Below, in pieces: positions 33,370-42,721 of a stretch of DNA of 64,000 nt. The translations under genes were made by a program, and so were the position numbers. Source of the DNA: Paraflavitalea soli (GTDB taxonomy: Bacteria > Bacteroidota > Bacteroidia > Chitinophagales > Chitinophagaceae). Each line of letters starts with the position of its first letter. Position 1 is the first letter of the stretch. The DNA lies in assembly GCF_003555545.1 (NCBI RefSeq), contig NZ_CP032157.1, forward strand, positions 4,096,546 through 4,160,545. The letters are read 5' to 3'. The notes below the pieces were generated by a model that saw only the letters and a program-made list of their open reading frames with translations, was not told the origin of the DNA and did not search any database.

Positions 33370-35592
33370 CTATTCCTTCACCAGTTTCTGCAATTGTTTT
33401 CTTTCACCTACGATCCATACCACATCGTCCCACTCGAAGATGGTGGTAGAATCGGGATTGAGGATACGTTCTCCATTGCGCTCTATACCAACGACCAATC
33501 CTTTCACGGTTTCCCGGATACCGGATGCCCGGATGGATTTACCACGCAGATCGGTATGTTCATCAATGATCAGTTTGTTGAGGGTTATGTCTTCGCGATT
33601 CACGGCTGCCTCTTCATAAACAGTTTCTGATTCGGCCACCGTCCGGAATTTCTCCAGCTGTATATCGGTCCCAATCACTGCTATTTTATCATATGGATAG
33701 ATCATTTCGGTGCGTGTAGGCGCATAGATAGTGCGCTTACCGCGTTCGATGGAAGCCACATTTACGCCATACTGCTCACGCCAGGCAAGTTGCTGCAATG
33801 TTTTACCGATGACGGGCGATTCGGGCTGGATGGTAAAATAAGCTATGTGGGCATCCCAGGGCGAAAGGTCGGGCAATCCATGCGTAGCGCCTTCGCGTTC
33901 ATTGAGGTTGGACAGAAATCGTTTCTCGATGCGGGAATAAAAAGACTGCAGCCTGCGGGAAAATATCAGTAACACCACGATGATCACGGGCAGTACTGCC
34001 AGCAGGGCTATCATGGCGCTGAACAACCTGTCGACCAGAAATCCTACCAGCACCACCAGCAGGATATTCCGCACAACTTCCAGCATTACCAAGGGACCAT
34101 GATTGTATTTTTTATCGAGCCATAAATTGGCATAGGCAAAGGAATGCAGCCGGCGGATGGCAAGAGCCCACAGAAAAGGGGCAATGGCGATGAGGGTAAT
34201 AAACCCAGTGATCACTGCTGCCAGTGTAGGACTGGACACAGAACCTGTAATGAGTGGCAACAGGAATTTTTCTGATAAGAGGATGAGTGCCATCACGATC
34301 ACGGAATTGATGATCACGACTGTGAGGTAAGACCGCAATACTATTTTCCAATCGCTTTCGGCCTGGATGGTCTGCGCACCGGTGCCGTATTGATTAATGG
34401 CCAGTTTCCACTTCATGGGCAACCGGTTCTCAATCCAATGATACACGGGCTCAGAGAACTTAATGAGGTAAGGAGTAGTAAAAGTAGTAATGGCCGAAAT
34501 AGCTACAGCAATAGGATACAGGAATCCACTGGTCACGTTCAAAGTGAGCCCCAGGGAGGCAATGATAAAAGAGAACTCTCCTATCTGCGCCAGGCTCATA
34601 CCGGATTGCAGGGATTGCTTCATAGGCTGACCAGATAATAAAGCGCCGGCGGTAGTACTGATGATCTTACCAAAGATGGTGACCAGGGTAAGGATCAATA
34701 CAGGCCATTTGTAAGCTATCAGGGTATTGGGCTCAAAGATGATGCCTACGGATACAAAAAATACGGCTGCAAACAGGTCTTTCACCGGTTTCACCAGGTG
34801 TTCAATGCGTTCGGCCATGGTCGTCTCGGCCAGTATAGAACCCATTACAAAAGCACCCAGGGCAGGTGAAAAACCTACCTGTGTAGCCAGCACTACCATG
34901 CCCAGGCAAAGTCCCAATGAAACGACCAATAAGGTTTCCTCACTCATTAGCTTGCTGGCCTTTCGCAAAAAGGTGGGCACTATAAAGATGCCGGCGAGGA
35001 ACCACACGGCCAGGAAAAACACCAGCTTCATCAGGGATTCGAGCATTTCGCCACCTGCGAATTTCTGGCTTACCGCCAGGGTAGACAAGATCACCATCAG
35101 CAAGATGGCTACCAGGTCTTCTACAATCAATACACCAAACACAATGCCGGCAAATCGCTGGCTTTTGATACCCAACTCTTCAAAAGCACGTATAATGATG
35201 GTGGTAGAAGAAACAGATAAGATACCGCCCAGGAAAATGCTGTCCATAGTAGACCATCCCATCAGACGGCCAACCAGGAAACCGAGGATCAACATCCCGA
35301 CAATTTCTACGATGGCGGTAATAGAAGCTGTGCCGCCTATGCGCACCAGTTTTTTAAAACTAAATTCCAGACCGAGGCTGAACAACAGGAATACGACACC
35401 AATTTCGGCCCATACTTTCACATTGGCTTCATCTGAAATAGTAGGTGTCCAGGGAACGTGGGGCCCTATCAATATACCCGCCAGTATATAACCAAGCACC
35501 ACGGGCTGTTTCAGTTTTCTAAATATAAGCGTGGTTACACCGGCTACACCCAGCAGGAGTGCAAGGTCTACAATAAGTTTAGGCAAATGCAT
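33370..35592 (-). CDS. CPA2-family cation:proton antiporter with two TrkA-C domains
   Basis: This 740-residue protein has a Na+/H+ exchanger domain (about 1-390; VVLGYILAGILIGPH, SLGLEFSFKKL, VLIVEDLVAILLMV, GAFVMGSILAETTMAERIE), then a second group of about four membrane helices (about 420-560), then two RCK-C/TrkA-C domains (about 590-660 and 670-740). The usual NAD-binding TrkA-N/KefB domain is absent. It probably exchanges K+ or Na+ for protons in the inner membrane, gated by a ligand at the C-terminal domains. Family members include KefB- and GerN-like proteins. It is convergent with the MFS gene. Confidence 0.92.
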   Translation of the reverse strand: MHLPKLIVDLALLLGVAGVTTLIFRKLKQPVVLGYILAGILIGPHVPWTPTISDEANVKVWAEIGVVFLLFSLGLEFSFKKLVRIGGTASITAIVEIVGMLILGFLVGRLMGWSTMDSIFLGGILSVSSTTIIIRAFEELGIKSQRFAGIVFGVLIVEDLVAILLMVILSTLAVSQKFAGGEMLESLMKLVFFLAVWFLAGIFIVPTFLRKASKLMSEETLLVVSLGLCLGMVVLATQVGFSPALGAFVMGSILAETTMAERIEHLVKPVKDLFAAVFFVSVGIIFEPNTLIAYKWPVLILTLVTIFGKIISTTAGALLSGQPMKQSLQSGMSLAQIGEFSFIIASLGLTLNVTSGFLYPIAVAISAITTFTTPYLIKFSEPVYHWIENRLPMKWKLAINQYGTGAQTIQAESDWKIVLRSYLTVVIINSVIVMALILLSEKFLLPLITGSVSSPTLAAVITGFITLIAIAPFLWALAIRRLHSFAYANLWLDKKYNHGPLVMLEVVRNILLVVLVGFLVDRLFSAMIALLAVLPVIIVVLLIFSRRLQSFYSRIEKRFLSNLNEREGATHGLPDLSPWDAHIAYFTIQPESPVIGKTLQQLAWREQYGVNVASIERGKRTIYAPTRTEMIYPYDKIAVIGTDIQLEKFRTVAESETVYEEAAVNREDITLNKLIIDEHTDLRGKSIRASGIRETVKGLVVGIERNGERILNPDSTTIFEWDDVVWIVGERKQLQKLVKE

Positions 35593-35693
35593 GGGCGGTC
35601 TGTTTTACTCGTCTTTGAAATATTTCCAATGCTCGCAATAGCTGAATTATACAAAAAATATCCTTCAGTTGTTGAGAAAGGCCCTGAATTTTA

Positions 35694-36182
35694 TCACTTA
35701 TTGGTTTGTTCCAACAGCTTTTCCATGACATAAAATACAGCAGGACAAAAACTCACATTCTTTAAAGTGAGGTTGGGACGCTTCAATAATACATCTTCAT
35801 CTGTATAGGGGAAACGTTCGCAATCAGAGGGACGTTGCTCATAGATGCTGCAATAGTTATCGGCCCCGAGGAAGGGGCAGGGCGCGGACCTTACTACATA
35901 ATCGCCTTCTTCATCCAGGCGCAGATAGGTATCAATAAACACACTCTCTTTCATCCTCAGGTGTTTGCTGATGCGCTTTATATCAGGTGTTTTAAAGCGG
36001 GGGGAATAATTCTTACAGCAGTTGGCGCATTGTAAACAATCGACATTGCTGAAGGCCTCTTCATGCAAATCGGGCAATTGTTTCAACACTTTATTTTTAT
36101 CAGCCTGCTTCAAAAACTGTTTGTACTGTTTCTGATTAGCCGCTGCCTTCTTTTGCCAATTATCGTTTACCGGATTTCCCAT
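35694..36182 (-). CDS. YkgJ-family cysteine-cluster protein
   Basis: This 162-residue cytoplasmic protein has the metal-binding pattern DCLQCANCCKNYSPRF (CxxCxxCC) and then PCPFLGADNYCSIYEQRPSDCERFP, the zinc- or iron-sulfur-chelating CxxCxxxxCC family signature (PF03692). Members are annotated as Fe-S oxidoreductase-like or YkgJ; function is unknown. The N-terminal 30 residues are basic and helical. It stands alone, 102 bp downstream of the antiporter start on the same strand. Confidence 0.92.
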   Translation of the reverse strand: MGNPVNDNWQKKAAANQKQYKQFLKQADKNKVLKQLPDLHEEAFSNVDCLQCANCCKNYSPRFKTPDIKRISKHLRMKESVFIDTYLRLDEEGDYVVRSAPCPFLGADNYCSIYEQRPSDCERFPYTDEDVLLKRPNLTLKNVSFCPAVFYVMEKLLEQTNK

Positions 36183-36323
36183 CAGCTAAAACATTCCACC
36201 AGAGCCGCTTAGCGGGGCGTATGGAGATTAAAACAATATTAGAATCAGATTAGAATTATTTACCCCTGCAAGTTACTGAACACCTGCAGGATTGCATGGT
36301 ACTTTTTTTGAAGGGGGAGCAGC

Positions 36324-37343
36324 ATGGGAACACTTCATCAGCAATTACTGGTGTTGATCAGTACGCCATTGTACGCCTTCATTATAGGGGCTGAGATCCT
36401 TTTAAGTAATGTTCATCATACACATAGCTATAGCCGTCGCGATACGATCCAGAACTTTTGTCTCAGCATTTTTTCCGGCGCAGTAGACCTTCTGATGCGG
36501 GGAGTCAGTTTTGCCATTCTTGCCTTTTTCTTTCATTATAGTTTTTTAACATGGGGGCATTCCTTTTTTTACTGGCTGGCCTTGTTGCTGCTGGTTGATA
36601 TGATGCATTACTGGCTGCACCGCCTGAGCCATTCCTGCAGGCTATTCTGGGCCGTACATGTAAACCACCATTCTTCCACACACTTCAATTTTACCGTAGG
36701 TTTCCGGGCCGGTGTACTGGAGCCTTTGTATCGGTTTGCTTTTTTTATACCGGTGGCGCTGTGTGGGTTTCAGCCTGTGGATATATTGCTGGTATATTCC
36801 TGTACAGAGATATGGGCCATTTTAACGCATACGGAAAAGATCAGGAAACTGGGATGGCTGGAATACGTACTGGTAACCCCTTCGCACCACCGCGTTCACC
36901 ATGCCTCCAATGAGAAATACCTGGACCGTAATATGGGCTCTATATTTATCTTTTGGGACCGGTTATTTGGCACTTTCCAGGAAGAATTACCCGCCTCGCA
37001 ATACGAACCTATCCGGTATGGGCTCACTACTCCACCTCAAAATGACAGCCTGCCGGTGATCATCTTTCACGAATGGGCTGCTATCCGCAAAGACCTGCAA
37101 CACCCCGGTATTACCTGGAAACAGAAGTTATTATATGTACTGGGGCCTCCCGGCTGGCGTCATGATGGCAAAAAGACAACCAGCACCGCATTAAGGGGAA
37201 GGCAACAGGTCTACAGGGCTGTACACGGGCACCTGATCAATAACCCGCAACGTATAAAAGAAAGCAAACATGTAGCCCCTGCCTGTTTTAATGGGGCGCC
37301 ATGTTATCCGGCGGCTTACACGATAAGAAGAATGCGTCACTAA
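36324..37343 (+). CDS. Fatty acid hydroxylase/sterol desaturase family protein, copy 1
   Basis: This 339-residue membrane enzyme has four to five helices and the di-iron histidine boxes HRLSH, HVNHHSS and HHRVHHA. The family inserts oxygen or a double bond into lipids such as sterols, carotenoids or fatty acids. A strong Shine-Dalgarno-like AAGGGGGAG precedes the ATG, which is rare in this window. The C-terminal 45 residues (from about 295) are basic and have no match in copy 2. The second gene begins 45 bp after the stop. Sequence identity by eye is high from HYWLHR to GPPGWRHDG. The substrate is unknown. Confidence 0.92.
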   Translation: MGTLHQQLLVLISTPLYAFIIGAEILLSNVHHTHSYSRRDTIQNFCLSIFSGAVDLLMRGVSFAILAFFFHYSFLTWGHSFFYWLALLLLVDMMHYWLHRLSHSCRLFWAVHVNHHSSTHFNFTVGFRAGVLEPLYRFAFFIPVALCGFQPVDILLVYSCTEIWAILTHTEKIRKLGWLEYVLVTPSHHRVHHASNEKYLDRNMGSIFIFWDRLFGTFQEELPASQYEPIRYGLTTPPQNDSLPVIIFHEWAAIRKDLQHPGITWKQKLLYVLGPPGWRHDGKKTTSTALRGRQQVYRAVHGHLINNPQRIKESKHVAPACFNGAPCYPAAYTIRRMRH

Positions 37344-37373
37344 CTTTTGACAATTCATTTAGCATCAGTTGCT

Positions 37374-37381
37374 TACTTTTG
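37374..37381 (+). promoter_or_regulatory. Bacteroidota -7 box (TACTTTTG) for desaturase copy 2
   Basis: This exact TAnnTTTG match ends 7 nt before the ATG of the second paralogue, so that gene may have its own promoter and a leaderless message. Confidence 0.45.
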
Positions 37382-37388
37382 TCCCCGC

Positions 37389-38330
37389 ATGGATTCATTA
37401 CGGGAACAAATACTCATCCTTATCAGTACGCCGGTGTATCTTATCATCATTGGGCTGGAAGTATTATTGAGCAACTGGCGCCACCGTAAAAACTATACCT
37501 GGAAGGATACGGGCATCAACTGTTACCTGATGCTTATGAATGGTACGATCGACCTTTTATTCAGGGGCGCCTACCTGTTGATACTGGATTATTTTTACCG
37601 GCATAATATTTTTTCATTCAGTCATGTAGTAGTTTACTGGTTTATGCTGGTGCTGCTGGAAGATTTCCTGTATTACTGGTTACACCGTTTTGATCACGAG
37701 ATACGCTTTTTCTGGGCGGTGCATGTTACCCACCACTCTTCAGAACACATGAACTTTACGGTAGGTTTCCGTTCTTCTGTGTTCCAGCCTTTGTACCGCT
37801 TTATCTATTTTATACCGCTGGCATTGATGGGCTTTTCGCCGATCGATATAGCATTTGTCTATTCTGCCACCCAGATATGGGGCATATTCGTACATACAGA
37901 ACTGATCCGCAAAATGGGCTGGCTGGAACATGTACTGGTGACGCCCTCCCACCACCGGGTACACCATGCATCCAATGCCAAATACCTCGACAAGAACATG
38001 GGCATGTTCCTGATCATCTGGGACAAGCTGTTTGGCACTTTCCAGCCGGAACTGCCGGCTGAAGAATACCAGCCCATCAAATATGGTCTTACTACCAATA
38101 TTGAGAAGGAAACGCCTGTAACGGTGGTCTTTCATGAATGGCAAAACATCTTCAAGGATGTGGCCCGCACTGATATTGGCTGGAAAGAGAAATGGGGATA
38201 CATCTTCGGCCCTCCCGGCTGGAGCCATGATGGCAGCCGGCTTACCAGTGAACAAATGCGGGAAGTGGAAGACGGAAAAATGAGTACCGACCTGCAAGAA
38301 GAGCCTGTGGCGGTGAAAGCCAGTAAATAG
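37389..38330 (+). CDS. Fatty acid hydroxylase/sterol desaturase family protein, copy 2
   Basis: This 313-residue paralogue of the preceding gene carries the boxes HRFDH, HVTHHSSEH and HHRVHHASN. The ISTPVYLIIIGLEVLLSN start matches ISTPLYAFIIGAEILLSN of copy 1, showing a tandem duplication. It lacks the basic C-terminal extension of copy 1 and ends in an acidic and then neutral tail. The longest open frame starts 14 codons earlier without ATG; the ATG at 37389 matches the start of copy 1. The pair may act on different positions or chain lengths. Confidence 0.92.
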   Translation: MDSLREQILILISTPVYLIIIGLEVLLSNWRHRKNYTWKDTGINCYLMLMNGTIDLLFRGAYLLILDYFYRHNIFSFSHVVVYWFMLVLLEDFLYYWLHRFDHEIRFFWAVHVTHHSSEHMNFTVGFRSSVFQPLYRFIYFIPLALMGFSPIDIAFVYSATQIWGIFVHTELIRKMGWLEHVLVTPSHHRVHHASNAKYLDKNMGMFLIIWDKLFGTFQPELPAEEYQPIKYGLTTNIEKETPVTVVFHEWQNIFKDVARTDIGWKEKWGYIFGPPGWSHDGSRLTSEQMREVEDGKMSTDLQEEPVAVKASK

Positions 38331-38422
38331 CTGCTGGCTTTTAGCCGTTAGCTTTTAGCAGCACTACTCAGACCCACATTGGTGGCAAATGGCTAACAGC
38401 TAATACCTAAACCCTAATACCT
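38331..38422. repeat. Inverted array of TTAGC-type units after the desaturase pair
   Basis: The left arm (38334-38363: GGCTTTTAGCCGTTAGCTTTTAGCA-like) and the right arm (38388-38422: GGCTAACAGCTAATACC, then TAAACCCTAATACC) are imperfect reverse complements. It is the same unit as 31174-31250. Confidence 0.6.
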
Positions 38423-38496
38423 CCTTGCTTATCAACGGTTTTCCCCATTTAATGCACCGGGTTGCACAAACACCTGTTCGTCTGGATTAATCGTAG

Positions 38497-38504
38497 TAAC
38501 TTTG
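38497..38504 (+). promoter_or_regulatory. Promoter for gcvP (TAACTTTG)
   Basis: This exact TAnnTTTG match has TTCG 16 nt upstream as an approximate -33 box. It leaves a leader of about 110 nt before the gcvP ATG, in which I find no recognisable glycine riboswitch. Confidence 0.5.
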
Positions 38505-38621
38505 CAGCCTTTTAGAAGGGTTACCATAAGGTTTAAGGTCGATTCCGGGGTAGTCTTTTTCCTGCACCTCCAACTTTACACGGTGGCTCTCCTGCTTTAA
38601 AATTAGAAATTAATACTATAT

Positions 38622-41501
38622 ATGAGTCTGTTTGAAAAGCAAAACTCCGAGTTTATCCATCGCCATATCGGGCCCCATGAATCTGAAACGAGGCAAATGC
38701 TGAAGGCCATCGGTGAGCCGAGCCTGGAAGCACTCGTCAATAAAACAGTACCGCCTGCCATCCGCATGAGTAAGGCGCTGAATATTCCGGCGGCCATCAG
38801 TGAGCATGAATACCTTCAGCTGTTGAAAGATATCTCACTGAAGAATAAGACTTACAAGAACTATATTGGTCAGGGGTATTATGATAACATCGTGCCGAGT
38901 GTTATCCTCCGCAACGTATTTGAGAATCCAGGCTGGTATACACAGTATACACCTTACCAGGCCGAGATATCACAAGGCCGCCTGGAAAGCCTGCTGAACT
39001 TCCAGACGATGGTAGCCGACTTAACCGGTCTGCCGCTTACCAATGCTTCCCTGCTGGATGAAGCTACCGCCGCCGCTGAGGCCATGACCATGTTCTTCAA
39101 CACGCTGAACAGGGATCATGATCATATTGAGCGCGCCAAATTCTTTGTAGACAATGAGACCTTCCCGCAAACCAAAGACGTGCTGGTTACCCGGGCTGTT
39201 CCTGTAGGTATCGAAGTAGTATTTGGCGATTACAAAACGGCCACCATAGACAAGAGCTATTTTGGTGCGCTGGTGCAATACCCCAACGATAAAGGGTCGA
39301 TTGAAGATTACCGCAGCTTTATTGCCAGGGTACATGAGGCAGACGCTTTTGTGGTGATGACCACCGACCTGCTGGCACTGACGCTCTTAACACCTCCCGG
39401 CGAACTGGGTGCTGATGTAGCTTGCGGCTCTGCCCAACGCTTTGGTGTACCCCTGGGCTTTGGCGGTCCGCATGCAGCTTTCTTTGCTGCCAAGGACGAA
39501 TTCAAACGCAATATCCCCGGTCGTATCATTGGTGTGAGCATCGATGCCCAGGGCGACCGCGCACTGCGTATGGCCTTGCAAACCCGTGAACAGCATATCA
39601 AACGCGAGAAAGCAACTTCCAATATCTGTACGGCACAGGCATTGCTGGCCAATATGGCTGCCATGTATGCCGTGTACCATGGTCCCGCCGGACTGAAGGA
39701 CATTGCCAAGCGGGTAACTGTACTGGCCAATGCCCTGGCAGAAGAACTGCAGGCAGAAGGATACGAAGTACTGCACGACAATTTCTTCGACACCGTAGTG
39801 TTCAAAGTAGACGATGCAGCTGCCATACAAGCTAAGGCTGATGAAGCAGGCATCAATTTCCGTTATTACAATAAGAATCTGGTAGGCATCTCCCTCGATG
39901 AAAGCACCACGCTGAGCGATGTGCTGGATATCCTGCTGTTGCTGGACCAGCCCAATGAACATACTGTAGCCGGCTTCAGTGTAAGTGAAGATGCCGGTTT
40001 GTACCACCTGCCTACGGGCCTGACAAGGACCTCTCCTTTCTTAACGCATCCTGTGTTCAATACGCACCACAGTGAAACTGAGATGATGCGTTATATCAAG
40101 CAACTGGAAAATAAAGACCTTTCGCTTAATACCTCCATGATCTCCCTGGGTTCCTGCACCATGAAGCTGAATGCAGCCAGTGAAATGATCCCTTTAAGCT
40201 GGGCGCATTGGAGTAAGATACACCCGTTTGCACCAGCCAGTCAAACAGAAGGATACCAACAGATCATCACTGAACTGAGCGAATACCTTTGCCAGATCAC
40301 TGCTTTTGATGCCTGCAGCCTGCAGCCCAACAGTGGTGCACAAGGCGAATACGCCGGTCTGCTGGTGATCAGGGACTATTTTGCAAGCCGTGGTGAAAGT
40401 CACCGTAATGTGATGCTGATCCCCATCAGCGCGCACGGTACCAATCCTGCCAGCGCCGTAATGGCGGGCATGAAGGTGGTGGTAGTGAAGGCACTGGAAA
40501 ATGGCTATATAGATGTAGATGACCTCAAGGCCAAAGCTGCTCAATACAGCAAGGAACTGGCAGGCATCATGATCACCTATCCCAGTACCTATGGTGTATA
40601 TGAAGAAACAGTAAAAGAAATTACCGATATCATTCACCAGCATGGCGGCCAGGTATATATGGATGGCGCCAATATGAATGCACAGGTTGGATTAACAGCG
40701 CCGGGCCTCATTGGCGCCGATGTTTGTCACCTCAACCTGCACAAAACATTTGCTATCCCGCACGGTGGCGGTGGTCCCGGCATGGGCCCCATTTGTGTTA
40801 AACAACACCTGGCTCCTTACCTGCCTGGTCACGTTTCTTTGGGAGGCAAGAACGCTGTTTCTGCCGCTCCCTATGGTTCTGCTTCCATCCTGCTCATCAG
40901 CTACGGCTATATCCGTATGTTGGGCCAGGAAGGCACCAAATTGTCTACTGAATATGCCATCCTGAATGCGAATTATATGCGCGCGAGGTTGCAGGAAGAA
41001 TATGAGATCCTGTACACCAACCACAATGGCCAGTGTGCACATGAATTCATTGTAGACCTGCGTCCTTTCAAAAAATCGGCTGAAATAGAAGCGGAAGATG
41101 TGGCTAAGCGTTTGATGGACTACGGTTTCCACGCTCCCACCCTGAGCTTCCCTGTACCGGGTACTATTATGATCGAGCCTACAGAAAGTGAGAACAAAGC
41201 CGAGTTGGACCGCTTCTGTGATGCCCTCCTGAGCATCCGCGAAGAGATCCGCGCTATTGAAGAAGGAAAGGCCGATAAGAAAGACAATGCGCTGAAGAAT
41301 GCACCGCATACGCAGTTTGTGATCACCGCCGATGAGTGGAAACATGGCTATACCCGCCAGCAGGCTGCCTTCCCGCTGCCTTATATCCGCAGCAACAAGT
41401 TCTGGCCTTCTGTAGCCCGTGTGAACAATACGCATGGCGACAGGAACCTGATCTGCACCTGTGAGCCGGTAAGCTCCTATGCTGAAGTGGAAGCGCAGTA
41501 G
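38622..41501 (+). CDS. gcvP: Glycine dehydrogenase (decarboxylating), single-chain P protein
   Basis: This 959-residue PLP enzyme is the P protein of the glycine cleavage system: it decarboxylates glycine and passes the aminomethyl group to lipoyl-GcvH. Both homologous halves are fused (N-half [19 protein letters not shown]-half with the PLP lysine in [20 protein letters not shown]). [15 protein letters not shown] is a conserved C-half segment. The C-terminal EHKxxYxRxxAAFPLPY-like segment reads [16 protein letters not shown]. The other gcv genes are not adjacent. It has its own promoter and a strong terminator. Confidence 0.98.
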   Translation: MSLFEKQNSEFIHRHIGPHESETRQMLKAIGEPSLEALVNKTVPPAIRMSKALNIPAAISEHEYLQLLKDISLKNKTYKNYIGQGYYDNIVPSVILRNVFENPGWYTQYTPYQAEISQGRLESLLNFQTMVADLTGLPLTNASLLDEATAAAEAMTMFFNTLNRDHDHIERAKFFVDNETFPQTKDVLVTRAVPVGIEVVFGDYKTATIDKSYFGALVQYPNDKGSIEDYRSFIARVHEADAFVVMTTDLLALTLLTPPGELGADVACGSAQRFGVPLGFGGPHAAFFAAKDEFKRNIPGRIIGVSIDAQGDRALRMALQTREQHIKREKATSNICTAQALLANMAAMYAVYHGPAGLKDIAKRVTVLANALAEELQAEGYEVLHDNFFDTVVFKVDDAAAIQAKADEAGINFRYYNKNLVGISLDESTTLSDVLDILLLLDQPNEHTVAGFSVSEDAGLYHLPTGLTRTSPFLTHPVFNTHHSETEMMRYIKQLENKDLSLNTSMISLGSCTMKLNAASEMIPLSWAHWSKIHPFAPASQTEGYQQIITELSEYLCQITAFDACSLQPNSGAQGEYAGLLVIRDYFASRGESHRNVMLIPISAHGTNPASAVMAGMKVVVVKALENGYIDVDDLKAKAAQYSKELAGIMITYPSTYGVYEETVKEITDIIHQHGGQVYMDGANMNAQVGLTAPGLIGADVCHLNLHKTFAIPHGGGGPGMGPICVKQHLAPYLPGHVSLGGKNAVSAAPYGSASILLISYGYIRMLGQEGTKLSTEYAILNANYMRARLQEEYEILYTNHNGQCAHEFIVDLRPFKKSAEIEAEDVAKRLMDYGFHAPTLSFPVPGTIMIEPTESENKAELDRFCDALLSIREEIRAIEEGKADKKDNALKNAPHTQFVITADEWKHGYTRQQAAFPLPYIRSNKFWPSVARVNNTHGDRNLICTCEPVSSYAEVEAQ

Positions 41502-41534
41502 ATTTATTGACTTTCAAATAATTACATACGTAAG

Positions 41535-41564
41535 AGGCTGTCTTCAACTGAAGACAGCCTTTTT
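41535..41564 (+). terminator. Terminator of gcvP
   Basis: AGGCTGTCTTC pairs perfectly with GAAGACAGCCT around AACT and is followed by TTTT. It is 33 bp past the gcvP stop. Confidence 0.92.
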
Positions 41565-41589
41565 ATTTGCCTTCGATGTAGGTGGTCTA

Positions 41590-41716
41590 AAGGTAGTCGT
41601 AACTTCCATCTATCCTAGGTATATCTTAGGGTTATTGTAAGCTTTTCCTAAGGTTTTATCCCTACCATTACCCTAAGAAAACCCTAGGATGACCCTAAGA
41701 TGACCCCAGGATGGGG
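41590..41716. repeat. Inverted array of 11-nt CCCTAAGATGA units
   Basis: The right arm has four units starting at 41671, 41682, 41693 and 41704 (CCCTAAGAAAA, CCCTAGGATGA, CCCTAAGATGA, CCCCAGGATGG) with an exact 11-nt period. The left arm (41610-41634, ATCCTAGGTATATCTTAGGG) is their reverse complement. It fills the gap between the convergent gcvP and DUF481-like genes. Confidence 0.8.
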
Positions 41717-41762
41717 CTATCTAAAGAGAAGGATCAGGCCTGCTAAACTCTAGGAAGGCTGC

Positions 41763-42494
41763 TTAAAAGTACTTTTCGGCGCTCAGGCCAAAGTTGACCA
41801 ATAGATTCTCGCGGTTGGTGCGGCTCAGCTTATTGAAGGTAAGGGATGTGGTAAGGCTGAGCCATTTCCTAAGCTTGATGGAAAGGGCTGAATTCGAGCG
41901 GATAATGTAATCATCGAATCGGGCCAGAGAAGGTTGCCAGAAATGCACGCCTTCCAACAGGACCAGGTTATTGATGGCCCACCTGTATTTTATACGCAGT
42001 GAATTGCGTACGGTTTGGTAGCGATCATCAACGCCCTGGGGCAGGGTAAGATCGCTGGTTTCGTACAGCAGACCATCACTGACCACCAGCTCGGCCTGTT
42101 CCTTGTTGAAGAAATTATATCCTATACCGGCGCCTCCCTGCAACTGGTGGTTGATCTTGAGGGAATAGCTGGTGGTAAAAGTGACCAGGCCCCAATAATA
42201 GAGCCGCTGCCGGTTTTTGAGGTAATCGATATTGAGGGCAGTGGAAAAATCATTGTTGGTAAGCCTGCTCCCCTGCCGCCCATACACCCAGGCATTGCTG
42301 CTATTGATGGTGAGCTTTTCTTTATTGACCTGGAAGCCGAGCACATTGTTCAATACAAACGACCGGGCATCATTGGTCCGGTTGATAATACCTGCAGTAG
42401 TATATTTTAGATGGTAATGGGTGGAATCATTAAACTGTGCATCCGCATAACCACACACCAGGAGCACCAGGGCTACAATGATCATTCTTTTCAT
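41763..42494 (-). CDS. DUF481-like outer-membrane protein
   Basis: This 243-residue protein has a signal peptide (MKRMIIVALVLLVCGYADAQ). The body is all beta-strand with alternating hydrophobic residues (QVNKEKLTINSSNAWVYG, YYWGLVTFTTSYSLKINHQLQGGAGIGYNF) and ends LLVNFGLSAEKYF with a terminal Phe, as in outer-membrane barrels. It resembles the salt-induced DUF481 family. It probably forms a small barrel of unknown role, and is a single gene. Confidence 0.7.
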   Translation of the reverse strand: MKRMIIVALVLLVCGYADAQFNDSTHYHLKYTTAGIINRTNDARSFVLNNVLGFQVNKEKLTINSSNAWVYGRQGSRLTNNDFSTALNIDYLKNRQRLYYWGLVTFTTSYSLKINHQLQGGAGIGYNFFNKEQAELVVSDGLLYETSDLTLPQGVDDRYQTVRNSLRIKYRWAINNLVLLEGVHFWQPSLARFDDYIIRSNSALSIKLRKWLSLTTSLTFNKLSRTNRENLLVNFGLSAEKYF

Positions 42495-42565
42495 AACAAT
42501 TTCCGCTTACAGCAGGTATGAGATCCTGCCGATATTTAATGACCGGCAAAGGTAAAGAATGAAAA

Positions 42566-42594
42566 AGGCCGGCTCAAAAGTTTTGAGCCGGCCT
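42566..42594 (-). terminator. Terminator downstream of the small basic gene
   Basis: AGGCCGGCTCAAAA and TTTTGAGCCGGCCT form a perfect inverted repeat around a single G (loop AAAAGTTTT). The minus strand continues CCTTTTTC, so it is read from the 42722-42925 gene. Confidence 0.85.
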
Positions 42595-42721
42595 CTTCTC
42601 ATGTAGCAGTTGGTTTTGATCTGGCACAAGTTGCCTGTTGCGGGTGTTGACCTCGTTACTTCCGGTCAGTATAAATAGTGCTGTTACCAGCACCATGTAT
42701 ACGGTATCCGGCTAGCGCTAT

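Noticed and set aside
34727-35491. Plus-strand open frame of 254 codons inside the CPA2 antiporter gene
   Set aside because: It is antisense to conserved membrane helices and its composition is typical of a reverse-frame reading.
36324-38330. One gene split by a frameshift for the two desaturase genes
   Set aside because: Both copies carry the complete set of histidine boxes and their own start signals, so they are a duplication.
38505-38621. Glycine riboswitch upstream of gcvP
   Set aside because: I could not find the paired aptamer core; the leader is about 110 nt but shows no matching helices.
40692-41435. Minus-strand open frame of 247 codons inside gcvP
   Set aside because: It is antisense to conserved gcvP sequence; no start signal or domain supports it.
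2528-41716. CRISPR array for the short tandem repeats
   Set aside because: Units are 7-14 nt without spacers of constant length, and there are no cas genes.
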